Source of the DNA: Nitrobacter winogradskyi
GTDB lineage: Bacteria > Pseudomonadota > Alphaproteobacteria > Rhizobiales > Xanthobacteraceae
DNA: 38,355 nucleotides
Assembly: GCF_006539545.1 (NCBI RefSeq)
Contig: NZ_BJNF01000060.1
Span: 1-38,355, forward strand
Direction of reading: 5' to 3'
Shown: in pieces, positions 7,645-17,543 of the stretch
Numbering within the stretch: the stretch's first letter is position 1
How the letters are laid out: each line of letters begins with the position of its first letter
Program-made: the position numbers and the translations under genes
The notes under the pieces: generated by a model
What the model saw: only the letters and a program-made list of their open reading frames with translations
What the model was told of the DNA's origin: nothing
Databases searched by the model: none

Positions 7645-9054
7645 ATGGCCACGTCATCACGCACGGCGAAAACGCGCACGGAGACCGACAGCTTCGGCGC
7701 CATCGAAGTTCAGGCCGACCGCTACTGGGGAGCCCAGACCGAACGCAGCCGGCAGAATTTCCGCATTGGAGAAGACCGGATGCCGATGCCGCTGATCAAA
7801 GCGCTCGGCATCGTCAAGCTGGCGGCGGCGCAAACCAATCAGGAGCTTGGCCTGCTCGACCACCGGCGCGCGAAAACAATCATTCGCGCGGCGCGCGAAG
7901 TGATCGAGGGCAAGCTCGATGATCATTTTCCGCTCGTGGTCTGGCAGACGGGGTCAGGCACGCAGACCAACATGAACCTCAACGAGGTCATCGCCAACCG
8001 CGCCAACGAGCTGCTCGGCGGCAAGCTCGGCGACAAGAAACCTGTTCATCCGAACGACCACGTCAATATGAGCCAGTCGTCGAACGATACGTTCCCGACG
8101 GCGATGCATATCGCGGCGGCTCATGGCATCGTGTCCGATCTCGTCCCGGCGCTGGCCGCCCTGCTCAAGACGCTGCGCGAGAAGGAAAAGGCGTTCGCGC
8201 CTATCGTCAAGATAGGACGGACCCATACCCAGGATGCAACCCCGCTGACGCTCGGCCAGGAATTCTCCGGCTATGCGGCGCAGATCGAGAGCGGCCTGGC
8301 GCGCCTTCGCACCGCGCTGAACGACCTCTATCCGCTGGCGCAAGGTGGGACCGCGGTGGGGACCGGGCTCAACACGAAGCCAAGATTTGCAAAACTGTTT
8401 GCGAGGAACGCAGCTCTGCTCGCAAAACTCCCTTTCAAGAGCGCTCCCAACAAGTTTGAAGCCCTCGCTTCAAACGACGCCTATGTTTTCGCCCACGGCG
8501 CGATCAATGCCGTCGCAACGGGTCTGTTCAAGATCGCGAACGATATCCGCTTTCTGGGATCCGGACCTCGTTCCGGTCTCGGCGAACTGATCCTTCCCGA
8601 GAACGAACCCGGATCGTCCATCATGCCGGGGAAGGTCAATCCCACTCAGTGCGAAGCGATAACCATGGTCTGCTGTCGGGTTTTCGGAAATCACACGACC
8701 ATGACCGTGGCCGGCAGTCAGGGGCATTTCGAGCTCAACGTCTACAAGCCGGTCCTGGCTTATTGCATGATCGATTCCATACAATTGCTCGCCGACGCCA
8801 CGCGCTCATTCACTGAACACTGCATCAAGGGCGTCCGTGCCGACGAGCAGCGGATCAGCGAATTGATGCAACGCTCGCTGATGCTGGTCACCGCGCTCGC
8901 ACCGAAGATCGGCTACGATAACGCGGCGAAGGTCGCCAAGGCCGCCCATGATCGCGGAACAACATTGAAGGAGGAGGCTCAGCGGCTCGGCTTTGTTACG
9001 GCTGCGGAGTTCGACCGACTGGTGCAACCCAGCAAAATGACGCGGCCGGGATAA
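7645..9054 (+). CDS. fumC: Class II fumarate hydratase
   Basis: Iron-independent fumarase of the TCA cycle (fumarate to L-malate), cytosolic homotetramer. 469 residues, as expected. Visible features are '[24 protein letters not shown]' in the N-terminal region, '[21 protein letters not shown]', '[21 protein letters not shown]', '[17 protein letters not shown]' (catalytic His), and the superfamily signature '[16 protein letters not shown]'. The signature separates it from aspartase by context and overall similarity rather than by a single residue, so fumarase is favoured but aspartase is not formally excluded. It starts 86 bp after sspB on the same strand. Confidence 0.96.
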   Translation: MATSSRTAKTRTETDSFGAIEVQADRYWGAQTERSRQNFRIGEDRMPMPLIKALGIVKLAAAQTNQELGLLDHRRAKTIIRAAREVIEGKLDDHFPLVVWQTGSGTQTNMNLNEVIANRANELLGGKLGDKKPVHPNDHVNMSQSSNDTFPTAMHIAAAHGIVSDLVPALAALLKTLREKEKAFAPIVKIGRTHTQDATPLTLGQEFSGYAAQIESGLARLRTALNDLYPLAQGGTAVGTGLNTKPRFAKLFARNAALLAKLPFKSAPNKFEALASNDAYVFAHGAINAVATGLFKIANDIRFLGSGPRSGLGELILPENEPGSSIMPGKVNPTQCEAITMVCCRVFGNHTTMTVAGSQGHFELNVYKPVLAYCMIDSIQLLADATRSFTEHCIKGVRADEQRISELMQRSLMLVTALAPKIGYDNAAKVAKAAHDRGTTLKEEAQRLGFVTAAEFDRLVQPSKMTRPG

Positions 9055-9289
9055 TGATCGGCGGCGCTTCCATGCTTCGGTCATTCTAGAGTTTCTGTAA
9101 GCGGCGACGATCGTCTGATGATCAGCTTTTCGTGAACAGCTATATACTAATATCGTCGGACAGCTTAGACACTCCTCGCGCCCTGCTGCGGCGTATCATG
9201 ATCCATCACGAATTATAGCCGTTTTGGCGGAATGAATTTTTGATTTTTGTAGCGACGCGTTCCCGGCATTTTAGACAGCGGAATTGATC

Positions 9290-9478
9290 ATGGGGGATGT
9301 GATTAACCTGAACAAGCGCAGGAAGCGCGCTGAACGCGTACGGGCGGACGTCATCGCCGACGCCAATCGAGTACGCTTCGGCCGCACCAAAGCTGAGCGC
9401 GATCTTTCAAAGCAGCGAAAAATGCGAGAGCTAAGTTTGCTCGATCAACATCGCATCGACGGCGAGGACGCATCATGA
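9290..9478 (+). CDS. DUF4169 family small basic protein
   Basis: A 62-residue, strongly charged protein beginning 'MGDVINLNKRRKRAERVRAD', the usual DUF4169 N-terminus, with 'NRVRFGRTKAERDL' in the middle. Probably one or two helices, no membrane segment. A TTG two codons upstream (9284) is in frame, but the ATG gives the family start. The stop overlaps the next start (ATGA, 9475-9478), so the two genes are translationally coupled. Function unknown; the coupling to a ribbon-helix-helix protein suggests partnership, which is inference. Confidence 0.85.
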   Translation: MGDVINLNKRRKRAERVRADVIADANRVRFGRTKAERDLSKQRKMRELSLLDQHRIDGEDAS

Positions 9479-9729
9479 AATCGCCGGTCGTGAAACGATC
9501 GATCGTGGTTGCCGGTCACAAGACCAGCGTAAGCCTCGAGGAAGCATTCTGGAACGGGATGAAGGAAATTTCGGGTCACCGTGACATGACCCTGTCCGAA
9601 CTCGTCGGCGAGATCGACAGCAACCGTCAACAGGGCAACCTCTCCTCGGCGATCCGCCTCTTTGTTCTGGACTACTTCCGAAGCCGCGCGACGACGTCCG
9701 GACCCGAAAACAGTCCCAGCCTCGGATAG
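9475..9729 (+). CDS. Ribbon-helix-helix domain protein, copy A
   Basis: 84 residues. Pattern 'VVKRSIVVAGHKTSVSLEEAFWNGMKEI' (beta-strand then helix 1) and 'SSAIRLFVLDYFRS' (helix 2) fits the alphaproteobacterial ribbon-helix-helix family I know as RHH_4. The fold usually binds DNA as a dimer, but for this family the target is unknown to me. It overlaps the DUF4169 gene by 4 bp. A clear paralogue follows at 10128-10460. Confidence 0.85.
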   Translation: MKSPVVKRSIVVAGHKTSVSLEEAFWNGMKEISGHRDMTLSELVGEIDSNRQQGNLSSAIRLFVLDYFRSRATTSGPENSPSLG

Positions 9730-10127
9730 CAGGCATCAACTTCCGCGGAACATCGAATCAAGTCCCGTCCGCGTGTCTGCGCATACCGGCGTCACGATAG
9801 TGAGTGTCGGGCCGGAGCTTCTGATCAGAAGTGAAGCTTTGTGATTCTGGTTTAACCCGTTTTCTTCGCGCGAACCGGCACCGCTTCGCTCGAAGACACC
9901 AATAGGTTGTTTCCCGAATATCGGTGTCCGGTACTTTCAGCTACTATGTACCTGCGCCTTGATGATCCACCATCGCGCCGATCAGAGGTGGGCCGCAGGA
10001 TCACCCGCGTGCCTGCGGTCCACCGACGATCAACAGCGCCGTTTTCGCAGTCAGACCGAACAAGACGTCCGGTGAGATATCATCGTGCGCCGATGATGAG
10101 GCTTGCCGAACACAGAGGAAGTCAATC
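9730..10127 (+). other. 398-bp gene-free stretch between the two ribbon-helix-helix genes
   Basis: Holds a partial dispersed repeat (9857-9895), a 7-bp inverted repeat CCGCAGG..CCTGCGG near 9994-10019, and a small palindrome CATCG..CGATG around 10081-10096. Copy B has its own good ribosome site (AGAGGAAG, 8 nt before its ATG). No gene seen. Confidence 0.5.
9857..9895. repeat. Partial dispersed repeat
   Basis: Contains 'cgttttcttcgcgcgaaccgg' and 'cgcttcgctcgaa', the same core as the copies near 22.81 and 24.13 kb. Confidence 0.6.
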
Positions 10128-10460
10128 ATGCACAACGACGAAAGCGGCGACCGCCGCGGAGAGCCGGAACTGTTGCGCGAATATGCCGTCGTCAAACGGT
10201 CGGTGGTCGTCGGCGGCCACAAGACCAGCGTGAGCCTCGAAGACGCGTTCTGGACAAGCCTGAAGGATATCGCGACACGACAGGGCATAACCCTTTCCAC
10301 GCAGATTGCCTCGATCGACACCAATCGCAGGACCAGCAATTTGTCTTCGGCGATCCGTCTGTATGTCCTGGAGCATTTTCGCATGCGAGCGACAAGCACC
10401 CTGTTCATCGGCGAACGTCAGACACCGTCCGCACAGCACGCGTCGTTTGGCCCGAAGTAA
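10128..10460 (+). CDS. Ribbon-helix-helix domain protein, copy B
   Basis: 110 residues, paralogue of the gene at 9475. Shared blocks are 'VVKRSxVVxGHKTSVSLExAFW', 'IDxNRRxxNLSSAIRLxVLxxFR' and similar DNA over the same stretch. It differs by a roughly 16-residue charged N-terminal extension ('NDESGDRRGEPELLRE') and a longer tail. The ATG is supported by AGAGGAAG at an 8-nt spacing. The two probably arose by tandem duplication. Both could form homo- or heterodimers; target genes are unknown. Confidence 0.83.
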   Translation: MHNDESGDRRGEPELLREYAVVKRSVVVGGHKTSVSLEDAFWTSLKDIATRQGITLSTQIASIDTNRRTSNLSSAIRLYVLEHFRMRATSTLFIGERQTPSAQHASFGPK

Positions 10461-10555
10461 CTCCTGGTGCATTCAGTTCCAAGTAAATCATACCGAAGCG
10501 CCGGCCATGGACGCTCGCTTCCGATTGAATCAGGGCATTTCCAGCGCTTTTAGCC

Positions 10556-13500
10556 TCAGTGCTGGCGCACCGGCCCGGGCGCCACGAGCTGCGTCTCCAC
10601 CGGCAAGCGCGAAACCGGCGGCGGCGGCGCCACGCGGGATGCATGGGCGGCGGCGACCGGACGCGGAAACGGTAGCGGAACAGTCATCCCACGTCTTGCC
10701 GCGAATCGCCGGGGATCCCGCTTTGGTACTGGCGCATGCGTAACAGGCGCAACATCGGTCGACAGCACAGGATCAGAAACGTCGGACGGCTCCGCCTGAC
10801 GTGACGCCGGCGCCGGCGCCGACGAAATCACCGGAGGCTGCTCCAGGCTTTGCTCGATCGAATCGAGTCGGCGGGTTTCTCGATCGATCGACCTCAGTGC
10901 GAGCCATGAAGACAACGCCGCGACGTCGATGGTGCGGTTGATCGCGTGGGGCGGTCCCACCGCGAATATCTGAACTTCCGGACGATCGTTCCCGGACCCA
11001 ACCGAGGTCGAGACAAGCCCGGCGCGGATATCGACCTGATCCGCCTTGATGTCATAGCCGCCCGAAACGATTGCCTGTGCTCCCTCGCCGTCCAGCGGCG
11101 TCGGGCTGACACGCACGCGGCCATCCCTCACCGTGAATGGAATTTGCGCCGATGCAACCGACAGCGGAGCAACGGACAAAGATTGCTCTACGATCCTCTG
11201 CAACCTGGCATCGTCCTCTCCCCGCTCGACGCCGCTATTGATGGCAACGTCGAACGAGTGCGGATCGAGCCCTGAAATCCGCGCGCGATCGAGCGTGATC
11301 ACCCCGTCGCCGGACAGCGCCCCCACCATCGCGGATGCGCTGCGGCCCTGGCTGGCGAGCGTGATGCGGGCTGATGTGCGGCCGGCAGGCATCGCCAGCG
11401 CACCGTATCGCAATGACGAGCCCTCGACGTTGGTGAGTTGAATGCCCGCATTCAGGGCCACGCCTTCGGCGGTCTGCCGAATATCGAGGTTTGCCGTGGC
11501 ATCACCGTCACCGATTTTCCCCTTCAACGTATCGAACGTCAGGGAATGTTCATCCCCTTTGATGACGCCGCTGAAGGGCCTCAACTCAACATCTCCGGGC
11601 AGTACGCCGCGCAGCGACGCGAACGTGAGATGAGCGCGCCAACCTTCCGACAGGCCGACGCGCGACGGATCGGCCGGGTCACGTCCCGCAAAGCCGGCTG
11701 CAAGTCCGAACATGGTCGCCACATCGAGCGTGTTGATTCCGATTTCACCTTCCAGGTGATTTTCGCTTCCCAGATTGACCGTAACGTGTCCACGCATACG
11801 CGAACCGGCTACCGCGCTATCGAGGTCGCTGAAGATCAATTTGCTGCCAGCCAGCGTGACATGGGACGATAGCCTGACCTTCCGGGCGTCAGGATCGGAT
11901 GGCTGAAGATTGAGCAGCGGCTTGAAATCGAGGTAATGGACTGTGAGATGAAGGTCGGCCTTCCGGCCCGACGACCATGGCTGCCCCGTTCCTTTTATTT
12001 CGACATCGAGATCGGCTCCCGACATCCTCGCATTCAGTCGGATCGGGGCATGCCAGGCCCCCGTCGCCGTCGTTTCCAGAACGGATGGGTTGGCGACCGC
12101 GATCACGCGGTCAAGGCCCAGCAGCATCGGCACGCCCCCGCCACGCTCCGACGTCAGCTTCGTCCGCATCGTGACCTCGCTGCGTGCCAGGGCATCGAGA
12201 TCGGCGGCGCGCACCGCCGCGAGCGAAGGCGCCGAGGTCAGCGATATCGTGCCTTTCAGTCGCGGCAGATCGATCTTGAGCGTGGCGCTCGCATCCGCCT
12301 TGTTCTTGTCGGCTTGGCTTTTACCAATGTCGAGCGTGAGGTGAAGACCGGCTGCCTCCGCATCCGCCGGCAACGCCGCGAGGCGCGCCGCAACGCCCGG
12401 TGCGAACGGAGCAATCACGCCGGCCATCGGCGCAATCGACTCCGATGTCGCATCTAACGATAACTGTCCGGTCGTATTGACGCGGTCGAATGAGCCCGCG
12501 CCATCGATCTGGAGACCGCCGGAGGAGCCGACTTTCAATTGTTCGAGCGCGACAGCCGTTGGTCCGTAGTTCAGTTCGGCGATCAGCGGATGCAGTTCCT
12601 GTCCCGCCGATATCGCACGATCAATATTCAACGAGAGGCGTCCCTCGTCAGGCCACCCGCCTCGCAACGCCGAGGCCGCGCTCACCAGACTCGCCGCGGC
12701 ATCGAGATCGAAACGGCGGGCTTTGAGCTCAACGTCGGCTCGCGTACCGCTCTCCGCCGTCGAATCGACAAACGCCAGCCTCCCTTCGATGCTGCCACCC
12801 TCTGTATCGGCCTTGAGTTGTTCGAAGACAACCCGGCCTGGATCGGCAGTCAGCTTGGTCTGTACATGCAGCGGCTTTTGGCTCCGGCGCGTGACTTCAT
12901 CCTGACCTTGCAGCCATGCGATGAAAGTATCCGGATCGGACGACTCCACATCGAGCGTACCGTTGAACCGGGGCGATGGCCCGGAGTGCAGGATCTCACC
13001 GTTGACGGCCACGCGCGTGGCGCCGGGAGATTGGAATTCCAGCCGGCTGACCCTCCACGAAGCGGCGTCGCTGCGTAAGCCTGTTTCGAAATTCTGTATC
13101 GGACGGCCTCCCAGCATGATGCGGTCGGCGCTGATCCCGATGTCGGCGGCGAGCCATGGTTTCGGGATTTCTGTCAGAGAACCTTGCAATGAGCGCAACA
13201 GACTTGCAGGTGGGTCGCGATCCCCGGCAAGCAGGCGGTCGGCGTCAAGCTGAGGCGCCGACAATGCAACATGAAGCCGGGGCGATGAGCCGAAGTGTAT
13301 CTCTCCTCCGCCTGTAAGCCTCAGCGCCGAATCGGCACGACCATAACCGGCCTCAACCCGATCGAGCCGCGCGCCTTTCGGATCGGCCTTTACCTTGGCC
13401 GATACACGCCATGGTCGCTGAGAGGGATCGCCCGAAAAATTCTTGCCGGCAGACTCCCCGGCGCCCGCAAGCGTCAGCGCGCCATCGAAACGCGGACTCC

Positions 13501-14173
13501 GCTCATCGAATGACAGGACGCCATCGACGTCGACGAACTCCGCGCGCGCCCCGGGATCGATCGTGACATGAACACGGCGGGCATCTCCGCCCCCCGCCTG
13601 CGCGAGCGAGATCTGGAAAGGATAGCGCGTTCCTGAGAACACGAAGTTGCCGTTGCCGCGCACGGACGCTCCCGATGACCGCACCTCACCGCTGAACGCG
13701 ATGTCGTTCAGTTCCAAGGTGCCGCGGCTTGCAGCATCATGAATCGCCACGCGGCCGGTGAGATTCAACTGATCGATGGAAAGCGAACCGAAATTGAGCA
13801 TCAGCGGCCCGTCCACCTGCCCTTTGTCATTGAGACCGAGGTCGAGCGCGACGCCGTTGACCGTCAATTCGGTTGCGCGCCACTCTCCGCGCATCAGCGA
13901 GCCCAGGCTGAATTCGATGGCGAGACTGTCCGCGCGCATCTTTCCCGGATCGTTCGGCCTTCCAACCGTCACCGACTCAAGCCGCAATGAAGGCGACGGC
14001 AGCAACCGGGCATCGAGCTTACCCTCCACCCGCACCGGCGCTCCGATCACGCGCGCCGCTTCCGTCTCGAACTGCGACCGAAAACGGTTCCAGTCGATGA
14101 AATACGGCCCGACCAGCGCGGCGAAGAGCGCAACGATAAGTGTGATTGCAAGGCCGAGCAGTGTCGTCTGCAC
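10556..14173 (-). CDS. AsmA family protein, large
   Basis: About 1205 residues. One N-terminal membrane segment ('LLGLAITLIVALFAALVGPYFIDW') is followed by the AsmA signature 'FETEAARVIGAPVRVEGKLDARLLPSPSLRLESVTVG', then a long beta-rich region and an AsmA C-terminal domain ('ARITLASQGRSASAMVGALSGDGVITLDRARISGLD'). The tail (last 110 residues) is Pro/Arg-rich and probably disordered. AsmA/TamB-like proteins are inner-membrane anchored, span the periplasm and are implicated in lipid transfer to the outer membrane. The GTG at 14173 is preferred: AGAGGGGG lies about 5 nt before it, and relatives start at 'QTTLLGLAI'. An ATG at 14239 would add 22 unlikely residues. Confidence 0.9.
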   Translation of the reverse strand: MQTTLLGLAITLIVALFAALVGPYFIDWNRFRSQFETEAARVIGAPVRVEGKLDARLLPSPSLRLESVTVGRPNDPGKMRADSLAIEFSLGSLMRGEWRATELTVNGVALDLGLNDKGQVDGPLMLNFGSLSIDQLNLTGRVAIHDAASRGTLELNDIAFSGEVRSSGASVRGNGNFVFSGTRYPFQISLAQAGGGDARRVHVTIDPGARAEFVDVDGVLSFDERSPRFDGALTLAGAGESAGKNFSGDPSQRPWRVSAKVKADPKGARLDRVEAGYGRADSALRLTGGGEIHFGSSPRLHVALSAPQLDADRLLAGDRDPPASLLRSLQGSLTEIPKPWLAADIGISADRIMLGGRPIQNFETGLRSDAASWRVSRLEFQSPGATRVAVNGEILHSGPSPRFNGTLDVESSDPDTFIAWLQGQDEVTRRSQKPLHVQTKLTADPGRVVFEQLKADTEGGSIEGRLAFVDSTAESGTRADVELKARRFDLDAAASLVSAASALRGGWPDEGRLSLNIDRAISAGQELHPLIAELNYGPTAVALEQLKVGSSGGLQIDGAGSFDRVNTTGQLSLDATSESIAPMAGVIAPFAPGVAARLAALPADAEAAGLHLTLDIGKSQADKNKADASATLKIDLPRLKGTISLTSAPSLAAVRAADLDALARSEVTMRTKLTSERGGGVPMLLGLDRVIAVANPSVLETTATGAWHAPIRLNARMSGADLDVEIKGTGQPWSSGRKADLHLTVHYLDFKPLLNLQPSDPDARKVRLSSHVTLAGSKLIFSDLDSAVAGSRMRGHVTVNLGSENHLEGEIGINTLDVATMFGLAAGFAGRDPADPSRVGLSEGWRAHLTFASLRGVLPGDVELRPFSGVIKGDEHSLTFDTLKGKIGDGDATANLDIRQTAEGVALNAGIQLTNVEGSSLRYGALAMPAGRTSARITLASQGRSASAMVGALSGDGVITLDRARISGLDPHSFDVAINSGVERGEDDARLQRIVEQSLSVAPLSVASAQIPFTVRDGRVRVSPTPLDGEGAQAIVSGGYDIKADQVDIRAGLVSTSVGSGNDRPEVQIFAVGPPHAINRTIDVAALSSWLALRSIDRETRRLDSIEQSLEQPPVISSAPAPASRQAEPSDVSDPVLSTDVAPVTHAPVPKRDPRRFAARRGMTVPLPFPRPVAAAHASRVAPPPPVSRLPVETQLVAPGPVRQH

Positions 14174-14522
14174 GGTGTCCCCCTCTGACCATTCCGGCGA
14201 ATTGAGTCCGCTCAGCAAGCGTGATGGCGCTTTGCGCATGTCGCGAGGCAGGCTGAAACAAATGCCGCACCCTTATACTAATAGCAACTATGGCAAAGTC
14301 GCAGCGAAGGCGGATAGACGCTTCCCTGGAAAGAGCGAAAAAGATCGGGACAAATCTGCAACGATGGAAGCTCTATGAAAAAGAGCGAGCCGTCTTACCG
14401 TCGCCCGCTGCAGGAAATTCCAGCCGTGGGTATCTCCAAGCTATCGTGGAGTACAGCACCGTCTTGCGGGCCCGAGGGCACGGGGAAGCAGATCGCCATG
14501 CCCTCGGATATTTCCTTACACG
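14174..14522. other. 349-bp gene-free stretch
   Basis: Between the AsmA gene and the DUF1328 gene. Short open frames on both strands lack family resemblance and good starts. It should contain the AsmA promoter; I see no strong candidate and no repeat. Confidence 0.4.
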
Positions 14523-14696
14523 CTACACGCGGTTCCGTCCGCGCAAAAAGCCGATCACCGCCGAAACCACAATCAGGATGAGCGCAATGAAGAAGATGAT
14601 CTTGGCGATTTCGATGGAGGCGCCCGCGATTCCTCCAAAGCCCAGAATGCCGGCTATCAATGCAATAACCAGGAACGTCACCACCCAGTTCAACAT
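14523..14696 (-). CDS. DUF1328 (YtjA-like) small membrane protein
   Basis: Only 57 residues, easily missed by length-filtered gene calling. It begins '[20 protein letters not shown]', then '[20 protein letters not shown]', and ends 'RGRNRV'. Two transmembrane segments surround a Gly-rich turn, the standard DUF1328 layout. GGAG lies 8 nt before the ATG. Function unknown to me. Confidence 0.88.
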   Translation of the reverse strand: MLNWVVTFLVIALIAGILGFGGIAGASIEIAKIIFFIALILIVVSAVIGFLRGRNRV

Positions 14697-14966
14697 GATT
14701 TGGTCTCCGTTTTCGGCGCGCTTTGCGCGTTGACTGAAAAATCAATCCGTCACGGGAACAATGGTTCCGTCATGGTCGTGTTCGAGAAAAAATCTGGAAG
14801 ATAAGCGGTTCTGGGGAACAAAACATCGAGAGCGATGCGATGATTCATTGGCCGGGAGGCTAAAAAGCCGCTACCAAGCGCGTTCGCCCTATATATTTCT
14901 TCATCCTTGCCAAGAGGGCTCCCCTTCGCCGGCCGGCAGTGCCATCGTTAGGGAAAGACGATTCGC

Positions 14967-17417
14967 ATGACCGAGCCGAACAGACTGATCCATACCAACG
15001 TTTCCGCGCACCAGCCTGCCGCCGGCGGCATCGCTGCGCGCGCGCGCGCCGCGGCAGCGCCACGATACCTGAGCGGGCTCAATCCGGAGCAGCGCGAGGC
15101 CGTGGAAACGCTGGACGGACCGGTTCTGGTGCTGGCCGGCGCGGGCACAGGCAAGACCCGCGTGCTGACGACCCGCATTGCGCATATCCTCAGCCAGGGC
15201 CGCGCCCGCCCCGGCGAAATCCTGTCGGTCACCTTCACCAACAAGGCCGCCCGCGAGATGAAGCATCGTCTCGGACAGATGCTCGGGGAGGCCGTCGAAG
15301 GCATGCCGTGGCTTGGCACCTTTCATTCCATTGCAGGCCGGATCCTGCGCGTTCATGCCGAGCTGGTGCAGCTCAAATCCAACTTCACGATTCTCGATGT
15401 CGACGACCAGATCCGTCTGCTCAAACAGCTTCTGCAGGCCGACAACATCGACGACAAGCGCTGGCCCGCGCGGATGCTGGCCGGGTTGATCGACGGCTGG
15501 AAGAACCGCGGCCTGACGCCCGCGCAGGTGCCGTCGGGCGAAGCCTCCGTCTTCGGCAACGGTCGGGGCGGCAAGCTTTACACCGCCTACCAGGCACGGT
15601 TGAAAATCCTCAATGCCGCGGACTTCGGTGATCTGCTGCTGGAGAACATCCGGCTGTTCCGCGAGCATCCGGACGTGCTGCGGCAATACCAGAACCGCTT
15701 CAAGTTCATCCTTGTCGACGAATATCAGGACACCAACGTTGCCCAGTATCTATGGCTGCGATTGCTGTCCCAGGCGCCGCCGTCATCCCACGCGCTGTTT
15801 CCCGCTCCCGTCGCGGCGGAAGGTCCGGACCCGCGCACGGCTCGATCCCGAAACATCTGCTGCGTCGGCGACGACGACCAGTCGATCTACGGCTGGCGCG
15901 GCGCCGAGGTGGATAACATCCTGCGGTTCGAGCACGATTTTCCTGGCGCGAAGGTGATTCGACTGGAGCGCAACTATCGCTCGACCGGCCATATTCTCGC
16001 CGCCGCCTCGCACCTGATCGCGCATAACGAAGACCGGCTCGGCAAGACGTTACGAACCGAGGATGTCGACGGCGAGAAGGTCACCGTCACCGGCTCCTGG
16101 GACTCTGAGGAGGAAGCCCGCACCATCGGCGAGGAAATCGAACAGCTCCAGCGCGCCGGCGAAAGGCTGAACGAGATCGCAATTCTGGTGCGCGCCTCAT
16201 TCCAGATGCGCGAGTTCGAAGACCGCTTTGTCACGCTTGGCCTGCCCTATCGCGTCATCGGTGGCCCACGCTTCTACGAGCGCGCCGAGATTCGTGACGC
16301 GCTCGCCTATCTGCGCCTCATCAACTCGCCGGCCGATGACCTTGCCTTCGAACGCATCGTCAACTTGCCTAAACGCGGTCTGGGCGACGCCACCGTCAAG
16401 ATGCTGCACGAGATCGCGCGAAAGCGGCAGATCCCGCTCAGCGAAGCCGCCCGCGCCGTTGTCGAAACCGACGAAATGAAACCGAAAGCGCGCGGATCGC
16501 TACGCGCTTTGCTGGAGAGCTTCGACCGCTGGCGTGTCCAGCGTGAGTCCATGCGGCATACCGAGCTTGCCGAGATCGTGCTGGACGAGAGCGGCTACAC
16601 CGAAATGTGGCAGAAGGATCGCTCAGCCGACGCCGCGGGGCGGCTCGAGAACCTGAAAGAGCTGATACGCTCGATGGATGAGTTCGAGAATCTGCAAGGC
16701 TTTCTCGAGCATATATCCCTGGTGATGGACCGCGACGGTGGCGCGGACGAGGATGCCGTCTCGGTGATGACGCTGCATTCCGCGAAGGGACTCGAATTCG
16801 ATACCGTTTTTCTGCCCGGCTGGGAGGAAGGTCTGTTTCCCCATCAGCGTGCGCTGGATGAGCAGGGACGCTCCGGGCTCGAAGAAGAGCGCCGCCTCGC
16901 GCATGTCGGCCTGACCCGGGCGCGCCGTCGCGCGAAACTTTACTTCGCCACCAATCGCCGCATCCACGGCTCGTGGTCGACCACGATTCCGTCCCGCTTT
17001 CTCGACGAACTGCCGGCGGACAATGTGGAGATCACGGAATCCAAGGGTGGTTCGGGCTGGGGCGGAACGGGCGGTTACGGCCCCTCGCGTTTCGACAACA
17101 TCGATTCCTTCGGTTCGAGCTATGCGACTCCAGGCTGGCAACGCGCGCAGGCCAATCGCGGCCGGGGCGGGTTCAATGAGGCCGGAACACCCTATAATGC
17201 AAGCCGATCGACGTCGAAGCGCGCGCCGGTAATCATTGAAGGAGAATTGATCGCACGATCCACAGGCTCGGATTCCGGCTTCTCATTGGGCGACCGTGTT
17301 TTTCATCAGAAGTTCGGCTACGGGAAAGTCGCGCGTATCGATGGCAACAAGCTGACCATCACCTTTGAAAAAGCCGGCGAAAAAAAGGTGGTCGATAGCT
17401 TCGTCGAGCGGGTGTAA
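14967..17417 (+). CDS. uvrD: UvrD/PcrA-type SF1 DNA helicase
   Basis: ATP-dependent 3'-5' helicase acting in nucleotide excision and mismatch repair and in removing stalled complexes. 816 residues. In order: Q-motif 'GLNPEQREAV'; Walker A 'AGAGTGKT' (57-64); motif Ia 'TFTNKAAREMKHR'; Walker B 'ILVDEYQDTN'; motif III 'GDDDQSIYGWRGA'; motif IV 'LERNYRST'; motif V 'VMTLHSAKGLEFDTVFLPG'; motif VI 'EEERRLAHVGLTRAR'. A Gly/Ser-rich linker leads to the C-terminal Tudor-like domain ('FSLGDRVFHQKFGYGKVARID'). A short Pro/Ala-rich insert sits before motif III. UvrD and PcrA names are interchangeable here. Confidence 0.96.
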   Translation: MTEPNRLIHTNVSAHQPAAGGIAARARAAAAPRYLSGLNPEQREAVETLDGPVLVLAGAGTGKTRVLTTRIAHILSQGRARPGEILSVTFTNKAAREMKHRLGQMLGEAVEGMPWLGTFHSIAGRILRVHAELVQLKSNFTILDVDDQIRLLKQLLQADNIDDKRWPARMLAGLIDGWKNRGLTPAQVPSGEASVFGNGRGGKLYTAYQARLKILNAADFGDLLLENIRLFREHPDVLRQYQNRFKFILVDEYQDTNVAQYLWLRLLSQAPPSSHALFPAPVAAEGPDPRTARSRNICCVGDDDQSIYGWRGAEVDNILRFEHDFPGAKVIRLERNYRSTGHILAAASHLIAHNEDRLGKTLRTEDVDGEKVTVTGSWDSEEEARTIGEEIEQLQRAGERLNEIAILVRASFQMREFEDRFVTLGLPYRVIGGPRFYERAEIRDALAYLRLINSPADDLAFERIVNLPKRGLGDATVKMLHEIARKRQIPLSEAARAVVETDEMKPKARGSLRALLESFDRWRVQRESMRHTELAEIVLDESGYTEMWQKDRSADAAGRLENLKELIRSMDEFENLQGFLEHISLVMDRDGGADEDAVSVMTLHSAKGLEFDTVFLPGWEEGLFPHQRALDEQGRSGLEEERRLAHVGLTRARRRAKLYFATNRRIHGSWSTTIPSRFLDELPADNVEITESKGGSGWGGTGGYGPSRFDNIDSFGSSYATPGWQRAQANRGRGGFNEAGTPYNASRSTSKRAPVIIEGELIARSTGSDSGFSLGDRVFHQKFGYGKVARIDGNKLTITFEKAGEKKVVDSFVERV

Positions 17418-17543
17418 CCGAATTGCGAACCACCGCCTGCGCTCCTATCTGTTGACCTGCATTCTCCATCGTCCCGCCATTCCGCCGCGATATCATTTCT
17501 CTCCTCGTTCCTCTCCACCCGCTTACAGCGTATCAAGCCTCGC

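Noticed and set aside
10460-10555. Convergent terminator between the ribbon-helix-helix copy B and the AsmA gene
   Set aside because: Only a short GAAGCG..CGCTTC pairing and no T-run on either strand.
14740-14830. GGAAC motifs upstream of the DUF1328 gene, as in EcfG stress promoters
   Set aside because: No CGTT at 16-17 bp after either GGAAC; too weak to annotate.
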